64,000 nt of DNA from an uncultured bacterium (GTDB lineage: Bacteria; Bacillota; Clostridia; Lachnospirales; Lachnospiraceae). The position numbers and the translations under genes were made by a program. The stretch lies in contig CANCXX010000005.1 of the NCBI GenBank assembly GCA_947381965.1, positions 1 through 64,000 of the forward strand, read 5' to 3'. Numbering within the stretch: the stretch's first letter is position 1; each line of letters begins with the position of its first letter. The notes under the pieces are model-generated. The model saw only the letters and a list, made by a program, of their open reading frames with translations. It ran no database searches and had not been told where the DNA came from. Positions 44,022-53,962 of the stretch are shown here, one piece after another.

Positions 44022-45125
44022 GTGAAAATTCTGATTTTGAGTAATTATGCCAACGGTCTGTATCTTTTTCGGAAAGAGGTTCTTACGGCTTTTCTGGATA
44101 TGGGGCATGAGGTGGCAGTTAGCGTCCCCCCAGATGATAACTGCGGAAAGATCAAAGCCTTAGGCTGTGTGGTCATTTCTACAAAATTTGAACGCAGAGG
44201 AAACAATCCGGTACACGATTTCCAGTTGTTTTTAAAATATGGGAAACTTTTAAAGGAGCAAAAGCCGGATATTGTTCTTACTTATACCATTAAGCCAAAT
44301 CTGTATGGAGGACTTGCCTGCGCACTTAAAAGGGTTCCTTACCTTGTAAATATTACAGGTCTTGGCACTGCGGTGGAAAAGCAGGGAGTATTGGGGAAAG
44401 CGCTGCTGTGTTTTTATCGGATCGCCACGAAAAAGGCGGCTTGTGTGTTTTTCCAGAATGAAGGGAATCAAAAGTTTATGCAGGAGAGAGGAATTGGGCG
44501 AAAGCACAGCCGCCTGCTTCCGGGGTCAGGCATTAACCTGAAAGAGCACCCTTGTTCACCCTATCCGGCAGAAAAAGATGGGATTATCTTTCTTGCGGTG
44601 CTTCGCATTATGAAGGACAAGGGAATAGAGGAGTATTTAAAGGCCGCACAGCAGATAAAAAAGGAGTATCCTTTTGTCCGTTTTTATCTGGCAGGAGAAT
44701 ATGAAGAGGAAAGCCGGGCGGTATATGAACCGGAGATTGAAAAGCTGTCCGGGGAAGGTGTGCTGAACTATTTGGGGCATATTGACAATGTGCCGGAGGT
44801 AATGGCTGGGAGCCATGTGATTGTACATCCCTCCTACCATGAAGGGTTATCAAATGTACTGCTGGAAGGAGCAGCCTGCGGCCGTCCGGTGCTTGCTTCC
44901 AATGTTTCGGGATGCAGGGAAACTTTAAAAGAGGGAGTAAGCGGCCTGCTGTTTGCCCCGGAGAGCACAGAGAGTCTTGTGAATGCGCTGAAGGAGATCC
45001 TGAGACGCACAGAAAGTGAGCGCCGGGAAATGGGAATACAGGGACGGAAATATGTGGAGAAGGTGTTTGACCGGAAGAAGGTTATTGCCATTTACAAAGA
45101 GGAAATGCAAAAAGCCGCTCATTAG
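44022..45125 (+). CDS. GT4 glycosyltransferase, PglA-like
   Basis: The 367-residue GT-B enzyme starts KILILSNYANGLYLFRKEV and has YTIKPNLYGGLACALKRVP, a pattern of PglA/WbpL-context GT4 transferases that add the second sugar to undecaprenyl-linked bacillosamine. The C-terminal domain carries HPSYHEGLSNVLLEGAACG with the Glu-x7-Glu motif. It starts at a GTG with GGAGG upstream, just after the ATP-grasp gene. By position it probably acts right after PglC, transferring GalNAc or a related sugar. Confidence 0.85.
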   Translation: MKILILSNYANGLYLFRKEVLTAFLDMGHEVAVSVPPDDNCGKIKALGCVVISTKFERRGNNPVHDFQLFLKYGKLLKEQKPDIVLTYTIKPNLYGGLACALKRVPYLVNITGLGTAVEKQGVLGKALLCFYRIATKKAACVFFQNEGNQKFMQERGIGRKHSRLLPGSGINLKEHPCSPYPAEKDGIIFLAVLRIMKDKGIEEYLKAAQQIKKEYPFVRFYLAGEYEEESRAVYEPEIEKLSGEGVLNYLGHIDNVPEVMAGSHVIVHPSYHEGLSNVLLEGAACGRPVLASNVSGCRETLKEGVSGLLFAPESTESLVNALKEILRRTESERREMGIQGRKYVEKVFDRKKVIAIYKEEMQKAAH

Positions 45126-45166
45126 TTTAGTGTGGAATAATGGACAGGCAGAAATGGAGTACAAAG

Positions 45167-46483
45167 ATGGGATTATATGAAGATATTGTAAGCGGAAGGG
45201 AAAAATTGTCGCTGGTAGGTCTTGGATATGTGGGAATGCCCATTGCTGTGGCTTTTGCCCGCAGGATAAAAGTGGTGGGATTTGATTTAAATGAAAAGAA
45301 AATCGGGTTGTATAAAAACGGAATTGACCCTACCAATGAGGTAGGAAATGAGGTGATTAGGAATACCACAGTGGAATTTACGGCAGACCCGGCGAAGCTT
45401 GGGGAAGCCAAATTCCATATTGTGGCGGTTCCTACGCCGGTAAATGATGACCATACCCCGGATTTAACACCAGTGGAAGGGGCAAGCAGGATTTTGGGAC
45501 AAAATCTGACCAAAGGCTCTGTTGTGGTATTTGAGTCCACAGTTTATCCTGGTGTAACAGAGGATATCTGTGTGCCGATTCTGGAAAAAGAATCAGGGCT
45601 TGTCTGTGGTGTGGATTTTAAAATTGGATATTCCCCGGAACGTATCAATCCCGGTGACAAAGTACATCGTCTGGAAACCATTGTGAAGATTGTATCCGGT
45701 ATGGATGCCGAAACCCTGGATACGGTTGCCAAGGTGTATGAGCTGGTGGTGGAGGCTGGGGTTTACCGCGCCCAGTCCATTAAGGTGGCAGAGGCGGCTA
45801 AGGTGATTGAAAACAGCCAGCGGGATATAAACATTGCCTTTATGAATGAGCTTTCCATTATTTTTAATAAAATGGGAATTGATACCCGGTCAGTGCTGGA
45901 AGCAGCAGGGACCAAGTGGAATTTCCTGAAATTTTATCCCGGTCTGGTTGGGGGACATTGTATTGGGGTAGATCCTTATTATCTGACTTATAAGGCGGAA
46001 GCGTTAGGATACCACTCGCAGATCATTTTAGCAGGCCGCCGGATAAATGATGATATGGGAAAATACGTGGCGGAAAGTCTGGTGAAGAATCTGATTAAGG
46101 CGGATATCCATGTAAAAGGGGCAAAGGTGGCAATTCTTGGCTTTACTTTTAAGGAAAACTGCCCGGATACCAGAAACACCAAGGTGATTGACATCTATAA
46201 AGAGCTTGGGGAATATGGTATTACGCCTGTGGTGGTTGACCCGGCGGCGGATGCAGAGGAAGCAAAACATTTGTACGGCATTACCTTTGGCCTGATGGAA
46301 GAAGTAAAGGATATGGATGCTGTTATTGTGGCGGTTGCCCATGATCAGTTCCTTGGCCTTAATAAGGAGAAAGTAAACAGCTTTTATCATCCGGCCCATG
46401 CAAAGAAAGTGTTTATGGATATTAAGGGGCTGTTTGACAGAAACGAATATCTTACAGAAGATTTTATATACTGGCGTCTGTAA
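45167..46483 (+). CDS. tviB: UDP-N-acetylglucosamine/galactosamine 6-dehydrogenase (WbpO/TviB type)
   Basis: It oxidises the C6 alcohol of a UDP-HexNAc to a carboxylate with two NAD+. The protein has the Rossmann start LSLVGLGYVGMPIAVAFA, the FESTVYPGVTEDI helix, EAAKVIENSQRDINIAFMNE and the catalytic cysteine segment GGHCIGVDPYYL near 255, followed by GFTFKENCPDTRNTKV. It resembles WbpO/TviB more than UDP-glucose dehydrogenases. ATG 45167 with TGGAG upstream is preferred over 45140, which has almost no spacing to a ribosome site. A WbpP/TviC-like epimerase follows, so the pair should yield UDP-GalNAcA. Confidence 0.9.
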   Translation: MGLYEDIVSGREKLSLVGLGYVGMPIAVAFARRIKVVGFDLNEKKIGLYKNGIDPTNEVGNEVIRNTTVEFTADPAKLGEAKFHIVAVPTPVNDDHTPDLTPVEGASRILGQNLTKGSVVVFESTVYPGVTEDICVPILEKESGLVCGVDFKIGYSPERINPGDKVHRLETIVKIVSGMDAETLDTVAKVYELVVEAGVYRAQSIKVAEAAKVIENSQRDINIAFMNELSIIFNKMGIDTRSVLEAAGTKWNFLKFYPGLVGGHCIGVDPYYLTYKAEALGYHSQIILAGRRINDDMGKYVAESLVKNLIKADIHVKGAKVAILGFTFKENCPDTRNTKVIDIYKELGEYGITPVVVDPAADAEEAKHLYGITFGLMEEVKDMDAVIVAVAHDQFLGLNKEKVNSFYHPAHAKKVFMDIKGLFDRNEYLTEDFIYWRL

Positions 46484-46489
46484 GCATTT

Positions 46490-46631
46490 TGTAACAGTTT
46501 AGCCTTACGATATTCCGCGAGTAAAATCGCTCTGTATGCGATTTTGCGAGTTGTGAAAGCGCCAAAATGCGACCTTGGAGCATTTTGTGTGCATCTGGCG
46601 TGACAGTGAAGCCGAAGGCTGAACTGTTACA
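46490..46631. repeat. Palindromic intergenic element (family B, third copy)
   Basis: Ends TGTAACAGTT (46490-46499) and AACTGTTACA (46622-46631) are exact inverted repeats. The right part, GTGAAGCCGAAGGCTGAAC, repeats the left part of the 24796 copy with one change, and GATATTCC and an AAAATCGC..GCGATTTT dyad lie inside. Confidence 0.75.
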
Positions 46632-46686
46632 GCATTTTATGAGAATATGATTTTTAATATAGTAAAATCAGTTATGGGAGAGTAAA

Positions 46687-47661
46687 ATGGGATATAAAGA
46701 GTTAAAATTTGAAAAAGATGCAGTGTTTCTGGTAACAGGGGGAGCCGGATTTATTGGATCCAATCTTTGTGAAGCAATTCTGGAGATGGGCTATCAGGTC
46801 AGATGTCTGGATAATTTATCTACGGGAAAGTATGAAAATGTGGAACCGTTTACGGCAAATCCCCGGTTCACGTTTATTAAAGGAGATATCCGGGATCTGG
46901 ATACCTGTGTGGAAGCCACAAAGGGAGTGAGTTATGTTTTAAACCAGGCGGCCTGGGGAAGTGTGCCCAGAAGTATAGAGATGCCTCTTATGTATGAGGA
47001 GATTAATATACGGGGGACATTAAACATGATGGAAGCTGCAAGGATAAATGGAGTCAAAAAGTTTGTCTATGCTTCCAGCTCGTCGGTTTACGGGGATCAT
47101 CCGGTTCTGCCCAAAAAGGAGGGGCAGGAGGGAAAGGTTTTGTCTCCCTATGCCCTTACCAAAAAGGTGGACGAGGAATATGGAAGACTTTATAAAGAAC
47201 TTTACGGGCTTGACACGTATGGAATGAGATACTTTAATGTATTTGGAAGGCGGCAGGATCCGGAAGGGGCTTATGCAGCGGTTATCCCTAAGTTCATCAG
47301 ACAGCTGATGGCCGGAGAAGTGCCTGTAATCAACGGGGATGGCAGGCAGTCAAGGGATTTTACCTATATTGACAATGTGATTGAGGCAAATTTAAAGGCA
47401 TGCCTTGCGCCTTCGGAGGCGGCGGGAGAAGCTTTTAATATTGGCGCAGGCGGCAGGGAATTTCTGATCGATGTGTACCATGAGCTTTGCAGTGCGCTGG
47501 GAAAAGATGTAGAACCAGTCTTTGGGCCGGACCGGGCCGGAGATATCCGGGATTCCAATGCGGATATCAGTAAGGCGGAAAAAATGCTGGGATATCAACC
47601 GGAATATGATTTTGCAAAGGGGATCCGGCTGGCCATTGACTGGTATGTGGAGAATTTGTAA
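46687..47661 (+). CDS. tviC: UDP-GlcNAc/GlcNAcA C4-epimerase (WbpP/TviC type)
   Basis: An SDR epimerase of 324 residues with VTGGAGFIGSNLCEAI, the NQAAWGSVPRSIEMP stretch diagnostic for WbpP/TviC, the serine segment YASSSSVYGDHPVLPK, and the catalytic Tyr-x3-Lys in SPYALTKKVDEEY. Family members interconvert UDP-GlcNAc(A) and UDP-GalNAc(A). It follows the TviB-like gene but is separated by a palindromic element. GGGAGAGTAAA precedes the ATG. Confidence 0.9.
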   Translation: MGYKELKFEKDAVFLVTGGAGFIGSNLCEAILEMGYQVRCLDNLSTGKYENVEPFTANPRFTFIKGDIRDLDTCVEATKGVSYVLNQAAWGSVPRSIEMPLMYEEINIRGTLNMMEAARINGVKKFVYASSSSVYGDHPVLPKKEGQEGKVLSPYALTKKVDEEYGRLYKELYGLDTYGMRYFNVFGRRQDPEGAYAAVIPKFIRQLMAGEVPVINGDGRQSRDFTYIDNVIEANLKACLAPSEAAGEAFNIGAGGREFLIDVYHELCSALGKDVEPVFGPDRAGDIRDSNADISKAEKMLGYQPEYDFAKGIRLAIDWYVENL

Positions 47662-47674
47662 AGCGGGGCAAATT

Positions 47675-48472
47675 ATGAGAATTGCAGTCAGACTGGATGA
47701 TATTACACCTGATATGGACTGGGAGCGTTTTTTTAAGTTTAAAGCGCTTCTTGACCGGTATCAGGTGAAGCCGCTTATAGGGGTGGTTCCTGATAACAGG
47801 GATGAAAATCTGAAAAAAAAGGATGGCAGCTGTAAAAAACAAGAGAAAAAAGCCGGGAGCTTTCAGACACCTGCTGACTTCTGGGCTTTTGTGAGAGAGC
47901 TGAAAGAGCAGGGATGGGTGGCTGCCATGCACGGCTGCTATCATGTGTATACCACTGATAAAGGCGGTTTGTTTCCTCTTAATAATTTTTCAGAATTTGC
48001 AGGGGTTCCTTTTGAACGGCAGCGGGAAATGCTGGAGGAAGGAAAGCGGATTTTGAAGGAAAAGGGAATTGAGACGGATATTTTTATGGCTCCGGCCCAC
48101 TCTTATGATGTTCATACCCTGAAGGCATTAAAGGAAACAGGGTTTGTGGCTCTGACGGACGGGTTTGGCAGTATGCCTTACAGCTGGATGGGGCTGAAAT
48201 TTTATCCAATTTCTTTCCGGCTGGAAAGTACATTTCAAAAAACGGAAGGATTTTCGACCATGGTGGTTCATACGGATACCCTTTCGGATAAGGATTTGGA
48301 AAGATATGAAAATTATTTCAAGAATCCAAAGGCGGAGTGGATAGACTATAAAGAATATTTGAGACAGCCAGTAAAAAGCCGGAGCTTTTGGGGGAGAGAA
48401 AAAGAATTTCTGATGGCAAAGGGAAAGTTTTTGCTGGTCCGGGCAGGGCAGATGAGGCGAAAGGAAAGATAA
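47675..48472 (+). CDS. Polysaccharide deacetylase-like protein (DUF2334 group)
   Basis: The 265-residue protein begins MRIAVRLDDITPDMDWERF with the Asp-Asp pair of NodB-like deacetylases, then MHGCYHVYTT with His-x3-His near 90, and FMAPAHSYDVHTLKAL near 140. No signal peptide is present, so it acts in the cytoplasm or on an undecaprenyl-linked intermediate at the inner face. Removing N-acetyl groups from the growing glycan is the likely task. The ATG at 47675 lies 14 bases after the epimerase; a longer frame upstream overlaps that gene and is not needed. Confidence 0.8.
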   Translation: MRIAVRLDDITPDMDWERFFKFKALLDRYQVKPLIGVVPDNRDENLKKKDGSCKKQEKKAGSFQTPADFWAFVRELKEQGWVAAMHGCYHVYTTDKGGLFPLNNFSEFAGVPFERQREMLEEGKRILKEKGIETDIFMAPAHSYDVHTLKALKETGFVALTDGFGSMPYSWMGLKFYPISFRLESTFQKTEGFSTMVVHTDTLSDKDLERYENYFKNPKAEWIDYKEYLRQPVKSRSFWGREKEFLMAKGKFLLVRAGQMRRKER

Positions 48473-48473
48473 A

Positions 48474-49604
48474 ATGGCAAAACCGATTCGAGTGCTTCAT
48501 GTACTGGGGAACACACAGCTTGGCGGCGCAGAAAGCCGGACGATGGATTTGTACCGTCATCTGGACAGGAGCAGGGTGCAGTTTGACTTTTTGGTCCATA
48601 CGGAAAGAGAAGGACATTTTGATAAAGAAATAAAGGAGCTGGGAGGGCGGATTTTCCGTGTTCCCCGTTTTCGTATGTATAATTATTTCTCTTACAAAAA
48701 AGCGGTGGCTGGTTTTTTTAAGAAACATCATGAGTTTTGTATGGTGCAGGGGCACATTACAAGCACGGCGTCGATTTATCTGCCAGTTGCCAAAAAAGCA
48801 GGGATCTCCGTTACCATTGCACATGCTAGAAGCGCGGGGGTGGATAAAGGGGTAAAGGGAACACTTACAAGATGGCTTAGAAGGAATCTTTCAAAAAAGG
48901 CGGACTATCTTTTTACCTGCTCCCGGCTGGCAGGCATTTCCGTTTTTGGCGCCCAGGCGGTCCGGGAGGGAAGGACAGTGTTTATTCCTAATGCCATTGA
49001 CTGTCAGGCATTTTCCTATCAAAAAGATACAAGGGAGAGGGTGCGCCGGGAGCTTGGGATAGAGGATAAGTATGTAATCGGTCATGTGGGACGGTTTCAC
49101 TATGCCAAAAATCATGAATATCTTCTGCAGGTATTTGCCACTCTTGCAGGAAGGTCAGAGATGGGCGTCAGAAAAGATTATGTTCTGATTTTGTTGGGAG
49201 AGGGAGAAGGCATGGAAGGGGCAAAGGCGCTGTCAGAGCAGCTTGGCATTGGGGAAAGAGTGCATTTTCTTGGAAATCGCAGCAATGTATATGATTATTA
49301 TCAGGCAATGGATTATTTTGTTTACCCTTCCCGGTTTGAAGGACTGCCGGGAACCGTGGTGGAGGCACAGGCGGCCGGGCTGCGGGTACTGATGTCCGAT
49401 ACCATTTGCGAGGAAGTGGCGGCAACAGAGCTGGTTCATGTTATGAGTATCAGAGAGGATCCCAAAGTCTGGGCGGATTATGTGGAAAGCACAGCGGATT
49501 ATGAGCGCAGAAGCTATGCGGAGGAAATGAAAAACGCCGGGTTTGATGTGGCGGCGCAGGCACAGCGGATGATGGGGTTTTATGAGACGGGGGAATGGAG
49601 ATGA
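48474..49604 (+). CDS. GT4 glycosyltransferase, EpsF-like
   Basis: The GT-B enzyme of 376 residues starts IRVLHVLGNTQLGGAESRTM, the EpsF/CapM-type donor-domain pattern, has GHVGRFHYAKNHEYLLQVF near 200 and the C-terminal RFEGLPGTVVEAQAAG with Glu-x7-Glu. It follows the deacetylase gene by one base and overlaps the next GT4 by the ATGA tetranucleotide, so translation is coupled. Donor and acceptor are unknown. Confidence 0.88.
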   Translation: MAKPIRVLHVLGNTQLGGAESRTMDLYRHLDRSRVQFDFLVHTEREGHFDKEIKELGGRIFRVPRFRMYNYFSYKKAVAGFFKKHHEFCMVQGHITSTASIYLPVAKKAGISVTIAHARSAGVDKGVKGTLTRWLRRNLSKKADYLFTCSRLAGISVFGAQAVREGRTVFIPNAIDCQAFSYQKDTRERVRRELGIEDKYVIGHVGRFHYAKNHEYLLQVFATLAGRSEMGVRKDYVLILLGEGEGMEGAKALSEQLGIGERVHFLGNRSNVYDYYQAMDYFVYPSRFEGLPGTVVEAQAAGLRVLMSDTICEEVAATELVHVMSIREDPKVWADYVESTADYERRSYAEEMKNAGFDVAAQAQRMMGFYETGEWR

Positions 49605-50794
49605 AAAGAAAACTGATGCTGATTTCCCCAATGCTTCATCAGGGCGGGTTTGAGAGAATCTGTGTATTGACGGCCAGGCTTTTAAAGGACAGCTTTGATG
49701 TGGTTATTGTTGTATTTTCCATGGAGGATATTGCTTTTGATATTTCCGGGCTTTCTGTGATTGATTTAAACTTAAAGGCGAAAGCGGGCAAAATAGGAAA
49801 AATGCTGAATGTGGTAAGGCGAAGCCTTAAGTTAAGTTTTTTACAAAAAAAACTGGGAACGGAAATTTCCTACAGCTTTGGCATGACAGCCAATATAGCA
49901 AATGCGTTAAGTTTTGGCGCAAAGAGGAAGATTTGCGCCTGCCATTCTTTTGGGGAAATTCATAATGCTTCTTATATGAAGCTTGTGAGCGGCCATTCGG
50001 ATAAGGTGCTGTGCTGTGCAAAAAAAATGGCGGATTTGGTGCAGGAGCGATATGGTTTTGCAAATATAGTTCCCTTGTGGAATCCCTGTGACGGGGAGGC
50101 GGTTTTAAAACAAAGCAGCGCCGGGGGGCAGGAGGACATTTCTTTTTTCAGGGAGGGAGACAGGATTTTAGTTTCCATGGGCCGGGAAGATGATGTGAAA
50201 GGATTCTGGCATCTGCTGAAAATCTTCAGGAGAGTAAACGAGGAGGCGCCGGATACCCGTCTTGCCATAATTGGGGAAGGGGCTTTCACAGAGTACAAAA
50301 GTCTTGCAGAAGCCCTGGGGATTGGTGAGAGGGTGCTTTTTGCCGGACTTAAGAAAAATCCTTTTCCCTATTTAAAAGAAAGTGACATTTATGTGCTGAC
50401 TTCCTTAAGCGAAGGCCTGCCAAATGCCCTTGTGGAGGCACTGGCGCTGTCTTTGCCGGTTGTGTCCGCCAACTGTCTTTCCGGGCCTGCGGAAATCCTG
50501 CATGAAGATTTTAAGACGGCGGAGAAGGAAAAAGATGTGTTTTTTGCGGACTATGGGATTTTGACACCGCCGCTTTCCTGGGAGAAGGACTTTTCCGTGA
50601 AATGGAAGGAAGAAAAGGGTACAAAAAAAATCAGGCTGGATCAGGCCCAGGAGAAGTTTGCAGGGGCAATCCTTACGCTGCTGCAGAATAAAGAGATATA
50701 TGAGAAGTACCGGAAAAATGCAGTTTTGAGGGCCCAGGATTTTTCCACAGCCCGCTATGTGGAAGAATTGTGCGGCTGTATGGAGAGGATCTAG
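49601..50794 (+). CDS. GT4 glycosyltransferase
   Basis: A GT-B enzyme of 397 residues, MKRKLMLISPMLHQGGFERI at the start and SEGLPNALVEALALS with Glu-x7-Glu near 270. The start at 49601 is the ATGA overlap with the upstream gene and has GGGGA seven bases before it; an ATG six bases earlier is less well placed. It resembles enzymes in capsule loci of Firmicutes; the sugar is not known. Confidence 0.85.
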   Translation: MKRKLMLISPMLHQGGFERICVLTARLLKDSFDVVIVVFSMEDIAFDISGLSVIDLNLKAKAGKIGKMLNVVRRSLKLSFLQKKLGTEISYSFGMTANIANALSFGAKRKICACHSFGEIHNASYMKLVSGHSDKVLCCAKKMADLVQERYGFANIVPLWNPCDGEAVLKQSSAGGQEDISFFREGDRILVSMGREDDVKGFWHLLKIFRRVNEEAPDTRLAIIGEGAFTEYKSLAEALGIGERVLFAGLKKNPFPYLKESDIYVLTSLSEGLPNALVEALALSLPVVSANCLSGPAEILHEDFKTAEKEKDVFFADYGILTPPLSWEKDFSVKWKEEKGTKKIRLDQAQEKFAGAILTLLQNKEIYEKYRKNAVLRAQDFSTARYVEELCGCMERI

Positions 50795-50855
50795 CGGAAT
50801 AAGGAATTGGGACATGGCAGGAGAAAATCGCAGCAAAAGGGAAAGGTGACTGATT

Positions 50856-52727
50856 ATGTGTGGAATATGTGGTTTTTTCAGTAAAAATAAAATAACAAAA
50901 GAGCAGCTTTCCCAAATGAACGATACAATGTACCATCGTGGGCCGGACGATTGCGGAGTGGAGATTTATCCGGCAGGGAACGGCTATGGGGTAGGACTGG
51001 CCCAAAGACGCCTTGCCATTATGGATTTGTCTCCCTTAGGGCATCAGCCTATGGATTCGGCGGGGGGCCGGGTAAGCATTGTTTTTAATGGAGAAATTTA
51101 CAATTTCCCGGAACTGAAAAAGGAACTTTCCGATTATCCTTTTGTGTCTTCCTGTGATACGGAAGTGATTCTGGCAGCTTTCCTTAAATGGGGAATTGAC
51201 TGTATCAAAAAGCTGAACGGCATGTTTGCCATGGCTATTTATGACAGACAGGATAAGAAGCTGTATCTGGTTCGGGACAGAATAGGGAAAAAACCATTGT
51301 ATTATTGGTGGGAAAATGGAAATCTGGTGTTTGCATCAGAGCTGAAGCCAATTATAAATTGTCCCGGCTTCCGGCGGGAAATCCGCAGGGAGGTGATTCC
51401 TCGTTTCTTGTATCAGCAGTATCTTGTGGGACCGGATACCATTTTTAAAAATGTAAAGAAAGTATCCCCCGGCGGGATTGTCTGCTTTGCAGACGGCCAT
51501 TTGAAGGAAGAAAGATATTGGGATTTAAAAAAGGTTTATCATGAGAAAAAGAGGATGCCGGTAACAGATTACGGGCAGGCAAAGGAAGAGCTGACGGAAA
51601 GGCTTCGGGAGGCTGTAAAAAAAAGACTGGCGGCGGATGTGCCCATTGGGACATTTTTAAGCGGCGGATACGATTCGTCACTGGTGAGCGCTCTTGCCCA
51701 GTCAGTCAGCAGGGAGCCTGTGAAAACTTTTTCCATAGGGTTTTATGAGGAAAAGTATAATGAGGCCAGGTATGCAAAGGAGATGGCCGCTTACCTTGGC
51801 TGTGAGCATACGGAATTGTATATTGACGAAAAAGATATGCTCTCTCTGGTACAGGATATTCCCGTGTATTATGATGAACCATTTGCGGACAGCTCCCAGA
51901 TTCCCTCCATGCTGGTATCAAAGCTGGCAAGAGAAAAAGTCACGGTTGCGTTGTCGGGAGATGGCGGGGACGAACTGTTCTGCGGTTATAATGTGTACGA
52001 TAAGGTGTACAGGGCCTGGCAGCTGGACGGGCTTGGCGCTCTTGCAGGGGGTATAGGGGATTTCTTTCATCTGACGGCAAAGTATCCTTTTAAAGTAAGG
52101 GTCATTGCCGGAAACCGCAATAAAGAAGCAAAAACACAGTTTATTGCCGGAAATAATATAGGAACAGCGGAAAAAATGGTCGGAAATGGACAGGGTTTTC
52201 TTCCCTGTTATTATGACTTTGAGACGATATATGAGGAAAAAAACTGGCAGGCGCGGCGGATGCTTCTGGATATGGATACGTATTTGCCGGAGGATATTCT
52301 CTGCAAGGTTGACAGAGCTTCCATGCGGTATTCGCTGGAGGCCAGATGTCCCATTCTGGATAAAAATGTGATGGAATATGCTTTCAGGCTTCCCCATGAA
52401 TTTAAATATCTGAAAGGAAATAAGAAGAGAATTTTAAAAGACATTGCCCGCACGCTGCTGCCGGAGGAACTGTTGGACAGACCTAAAACCGGATTTGGGG
52501 TTCCCCTGGATAAATGGCTTCGGGGCGCGCTGAAGGAACAGGTACTGTCATTTGCAGAAAGGGGTTTTCTTTTAAGGCAGGGAATTTTTGACGCAGAGTT
52601 TATGGGAGCTTTTCTGGATAAATATATGAAAGTGGGAGATGGAGGCGCAGGAAGCGGGGCCAACTACTCCAGAATGATATGGGCCTTTTATATGTTTCAG
52701 AAGTGGTATGAACGATATATGGTTTAG
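50856..52727 (+). CDS. asnB: Glutamine-dependent asparagine synthase-type amidotransferase (first copy)
   Basis: The protein of 623 residues has an N-terminal glutaminase with the catalytic Cys2 (MCGICGFF) and the RGPDDCG loop, and a synthetase domain with the PP-loop GTFLSGGYDSSLVSAL near 265-280, then YYDEPFADSSQIP and LSGDGGDELFCGYN. Although close to AsnB, paralogues within surface-glycan loci, such as WbpS in Pseudomonas aeruginosa O6, amidate uronic acids. A UDP-GalNAcA pathway lies just upstream, so that role is plausible here. A second copy is at 55346. It sits between two pairs of GT4 genes. Confidence 0.88.
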   Translation: MCGICGFFSKNKITKEQLSQMNDTMYHRGPDDCGVEIYPAGNGYGVGLAQRRLAIMDLSPLGHQPMDSAGGRVSIVFNGEIYNFPELKKELSDYPFVSSCDTEVILAAFLKWGIDCIKKLNGMFAMAIYDRQDKKLYLVRDRIGKKPLYYWWENGNLVFASELKPIINCPGFRREIRREVIPRFLYQQYLVGPDTIFKNVKKVSPGGIVCFADGHLKEERYWDLKKVYHEKKRMPVTDYGQAKEELTERLREAVKKRLAADVPIGTFLSGGYDSSLVSALAQSVSREPVKTFSIGFYEEKYNEARYAKEMAAYLGCEHTELYIDEKDMLSLVQDIPVYYDEPFADSSQIPSMLVSKLAREKVTVALSGDGGDELFCGYNVYDKVYRAWQLDGLGALAGGIGDFFHLTAKYPFKVRVIAGNRNKEAKTQFIAGNNIGTAEKMVGNGQGFLPCYYDFETIYEEKNWQARRMLLDMDTYLPEDILCKVDRASMRYSLEARCPILDKNVMEYAFRLPHEFKYLKGNKKRILKDIARTLLPEELLDRPKTGFGVPLDKWLRGALKEQVLSFAERGFLLRQGIFDAEFMGAFLDKYMKVGDGGAGSGANYSRMIWAFYMFQKWYERYMV

Positions 52728-52820
52728 CTCAGATAAACTTTGAACATCTGACGAAAGTGTTCCGGGAGTTTTGGCAAAAGGCATGGCAAATGAGAACGGT
52801 TAAAGGAAGCGGGAACAGGA

Positions 52821-53945
52821 ATGAAAGAAAAAAAGGGAAAAATACTATTTCATATCAACAGTCTTGGAAAAGGCGGGGCTGAGCGGGTGGTAACTGTGCT
52901 GTCCGGATATTTTGCGGAAGATGGGTATCAGGTTTTGATTGTCACTTTATGGCGTGCGGAGGAAGAATTTCCGCTTCCGGCTAAAGTAAGACGGATAAAT
53001 CTGGGAGACTTACCGGTTAGGGCGGGAGGCAGATTTGCCCTTGCCCTGCAGCGTTTCTTATCTTTCAGAAAAAGTATAAAAACATTTGCCCCGGATATAG
53101 TGATTTCCTTTTGTAATAAAGCTAACTTCAGGAGCGCGTTTGCCATGGCGGGAATGAAGACGCCTCTTTTAACCTCTGTCAGAAATGACCCGGAAAAGGA
53201 TTACAGGCCATATAAGGCCGCCTGCTGGTGGATGGAGAAAAAGGCATCGGGCTGTGTGTTCCAGACCCGACAGGCAAAGGAGTTTTTTTCGAAGAATTTC
53301 CAGAAAAGGTCCCGCATTATCTGGAACCCTGTGGATGAAAAATACCTGGCTGCAAGGCAGAAGCGGCAAAGCGGCGGGAAAGAGGAAAGACAGAGAAGCA
53401 ATCATATTGTTTCGGTAGGACGGATATCAAAACAGAAAAACCATTTGCTTTTGTTAAAGGCTTTTTCAAGGATTATGGATAAGTTTCCGGCTGCAAAGGT
53501 TCAAATTTACGGGGAAGACTGTGAAATGCAGGTCAGGGTGGAGCTGGACCAGTATATAGAGCAAATGAAAATGAATGAAAAGGTAGAATTTATGGGACAG
53601 CGTGATAATCTGGAGGATGTGATAGGAGATGCAGCATTATTTGTGATGCCTTCTGATTACGAGGGAATGCCAAATGCACTGGCGGAAGCTATGACGCTGG
53701 GCCTTCCGGTGATCGCCACAGATTGTCCCTGCAAAGGTCCGGCCGCGCTGATTGAGGATGGCGTTTCGGGTCTGCTGGTGCCGGTGGGAGACGAAAATGC
53801 GATGGCAGATGCCATGGAAAAACTTTTATCTAACAGAGAGCTGGCAGAAAATATGGGACAAGAAGCCATGCAGGTGGCTGAAAAAATCAGTCCCTTTAAA
53901 GTATATGGCCAGTGGAAACAGTATGTGGAAGATTTAATGGCGTAA
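52821..53945 (+). CDS. GT4 glycosyltransferase, PglH/PglJ-like
   Basis: A 374-residue GT-B enzyme with the start KILFHINSLGKGGAERVVTVL typical of GalNAc-adding PglJ/PglH and of capsule enzymes, VGRISKQKNHLLLLKAFSR near 195 and DYEGMPNALAEAMTLG with Glu-x7-Glu. It is a paralogue of the following GT4. The short ribosome site (ACAGGA) lies close to the ATG. Confidence 0.87.
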   Translation: MKEKKGKILFHINSLGKGGAERVVTVLSGYFAEDGYQVLIVTLWRAEEEFPLPAKVRRINLGDLPVRAGGRFALALQRFLSFRKSIKTFAPDIVISFCNKANFRSAFAMAGMKTPLLTSVRNDPEKDYRPYKAACWWMEKKASGCVFQTRQAKEFFSKNFQKRSRIIWNPVDEKYLAARQKRQSGGKEERQRSNHIVSVGRISKQKNHLLLLKAFSRIMDKFPAAKVQIYGEDCEMQVRVELDQYIEQMKMNEKVEFMGQRDNLEDVIGDAALFVMPSDYEGMPNALAEAMTLGLPVIATDCPCKGPAALIEDGVSGLLVPVGDENAMADAMEKLLSNRELAENMGQEAMQVAEKISPFKVYGQWKQYVEDLMA

Positions 53946-53962
53946 GGAAGATACAGGCACAG

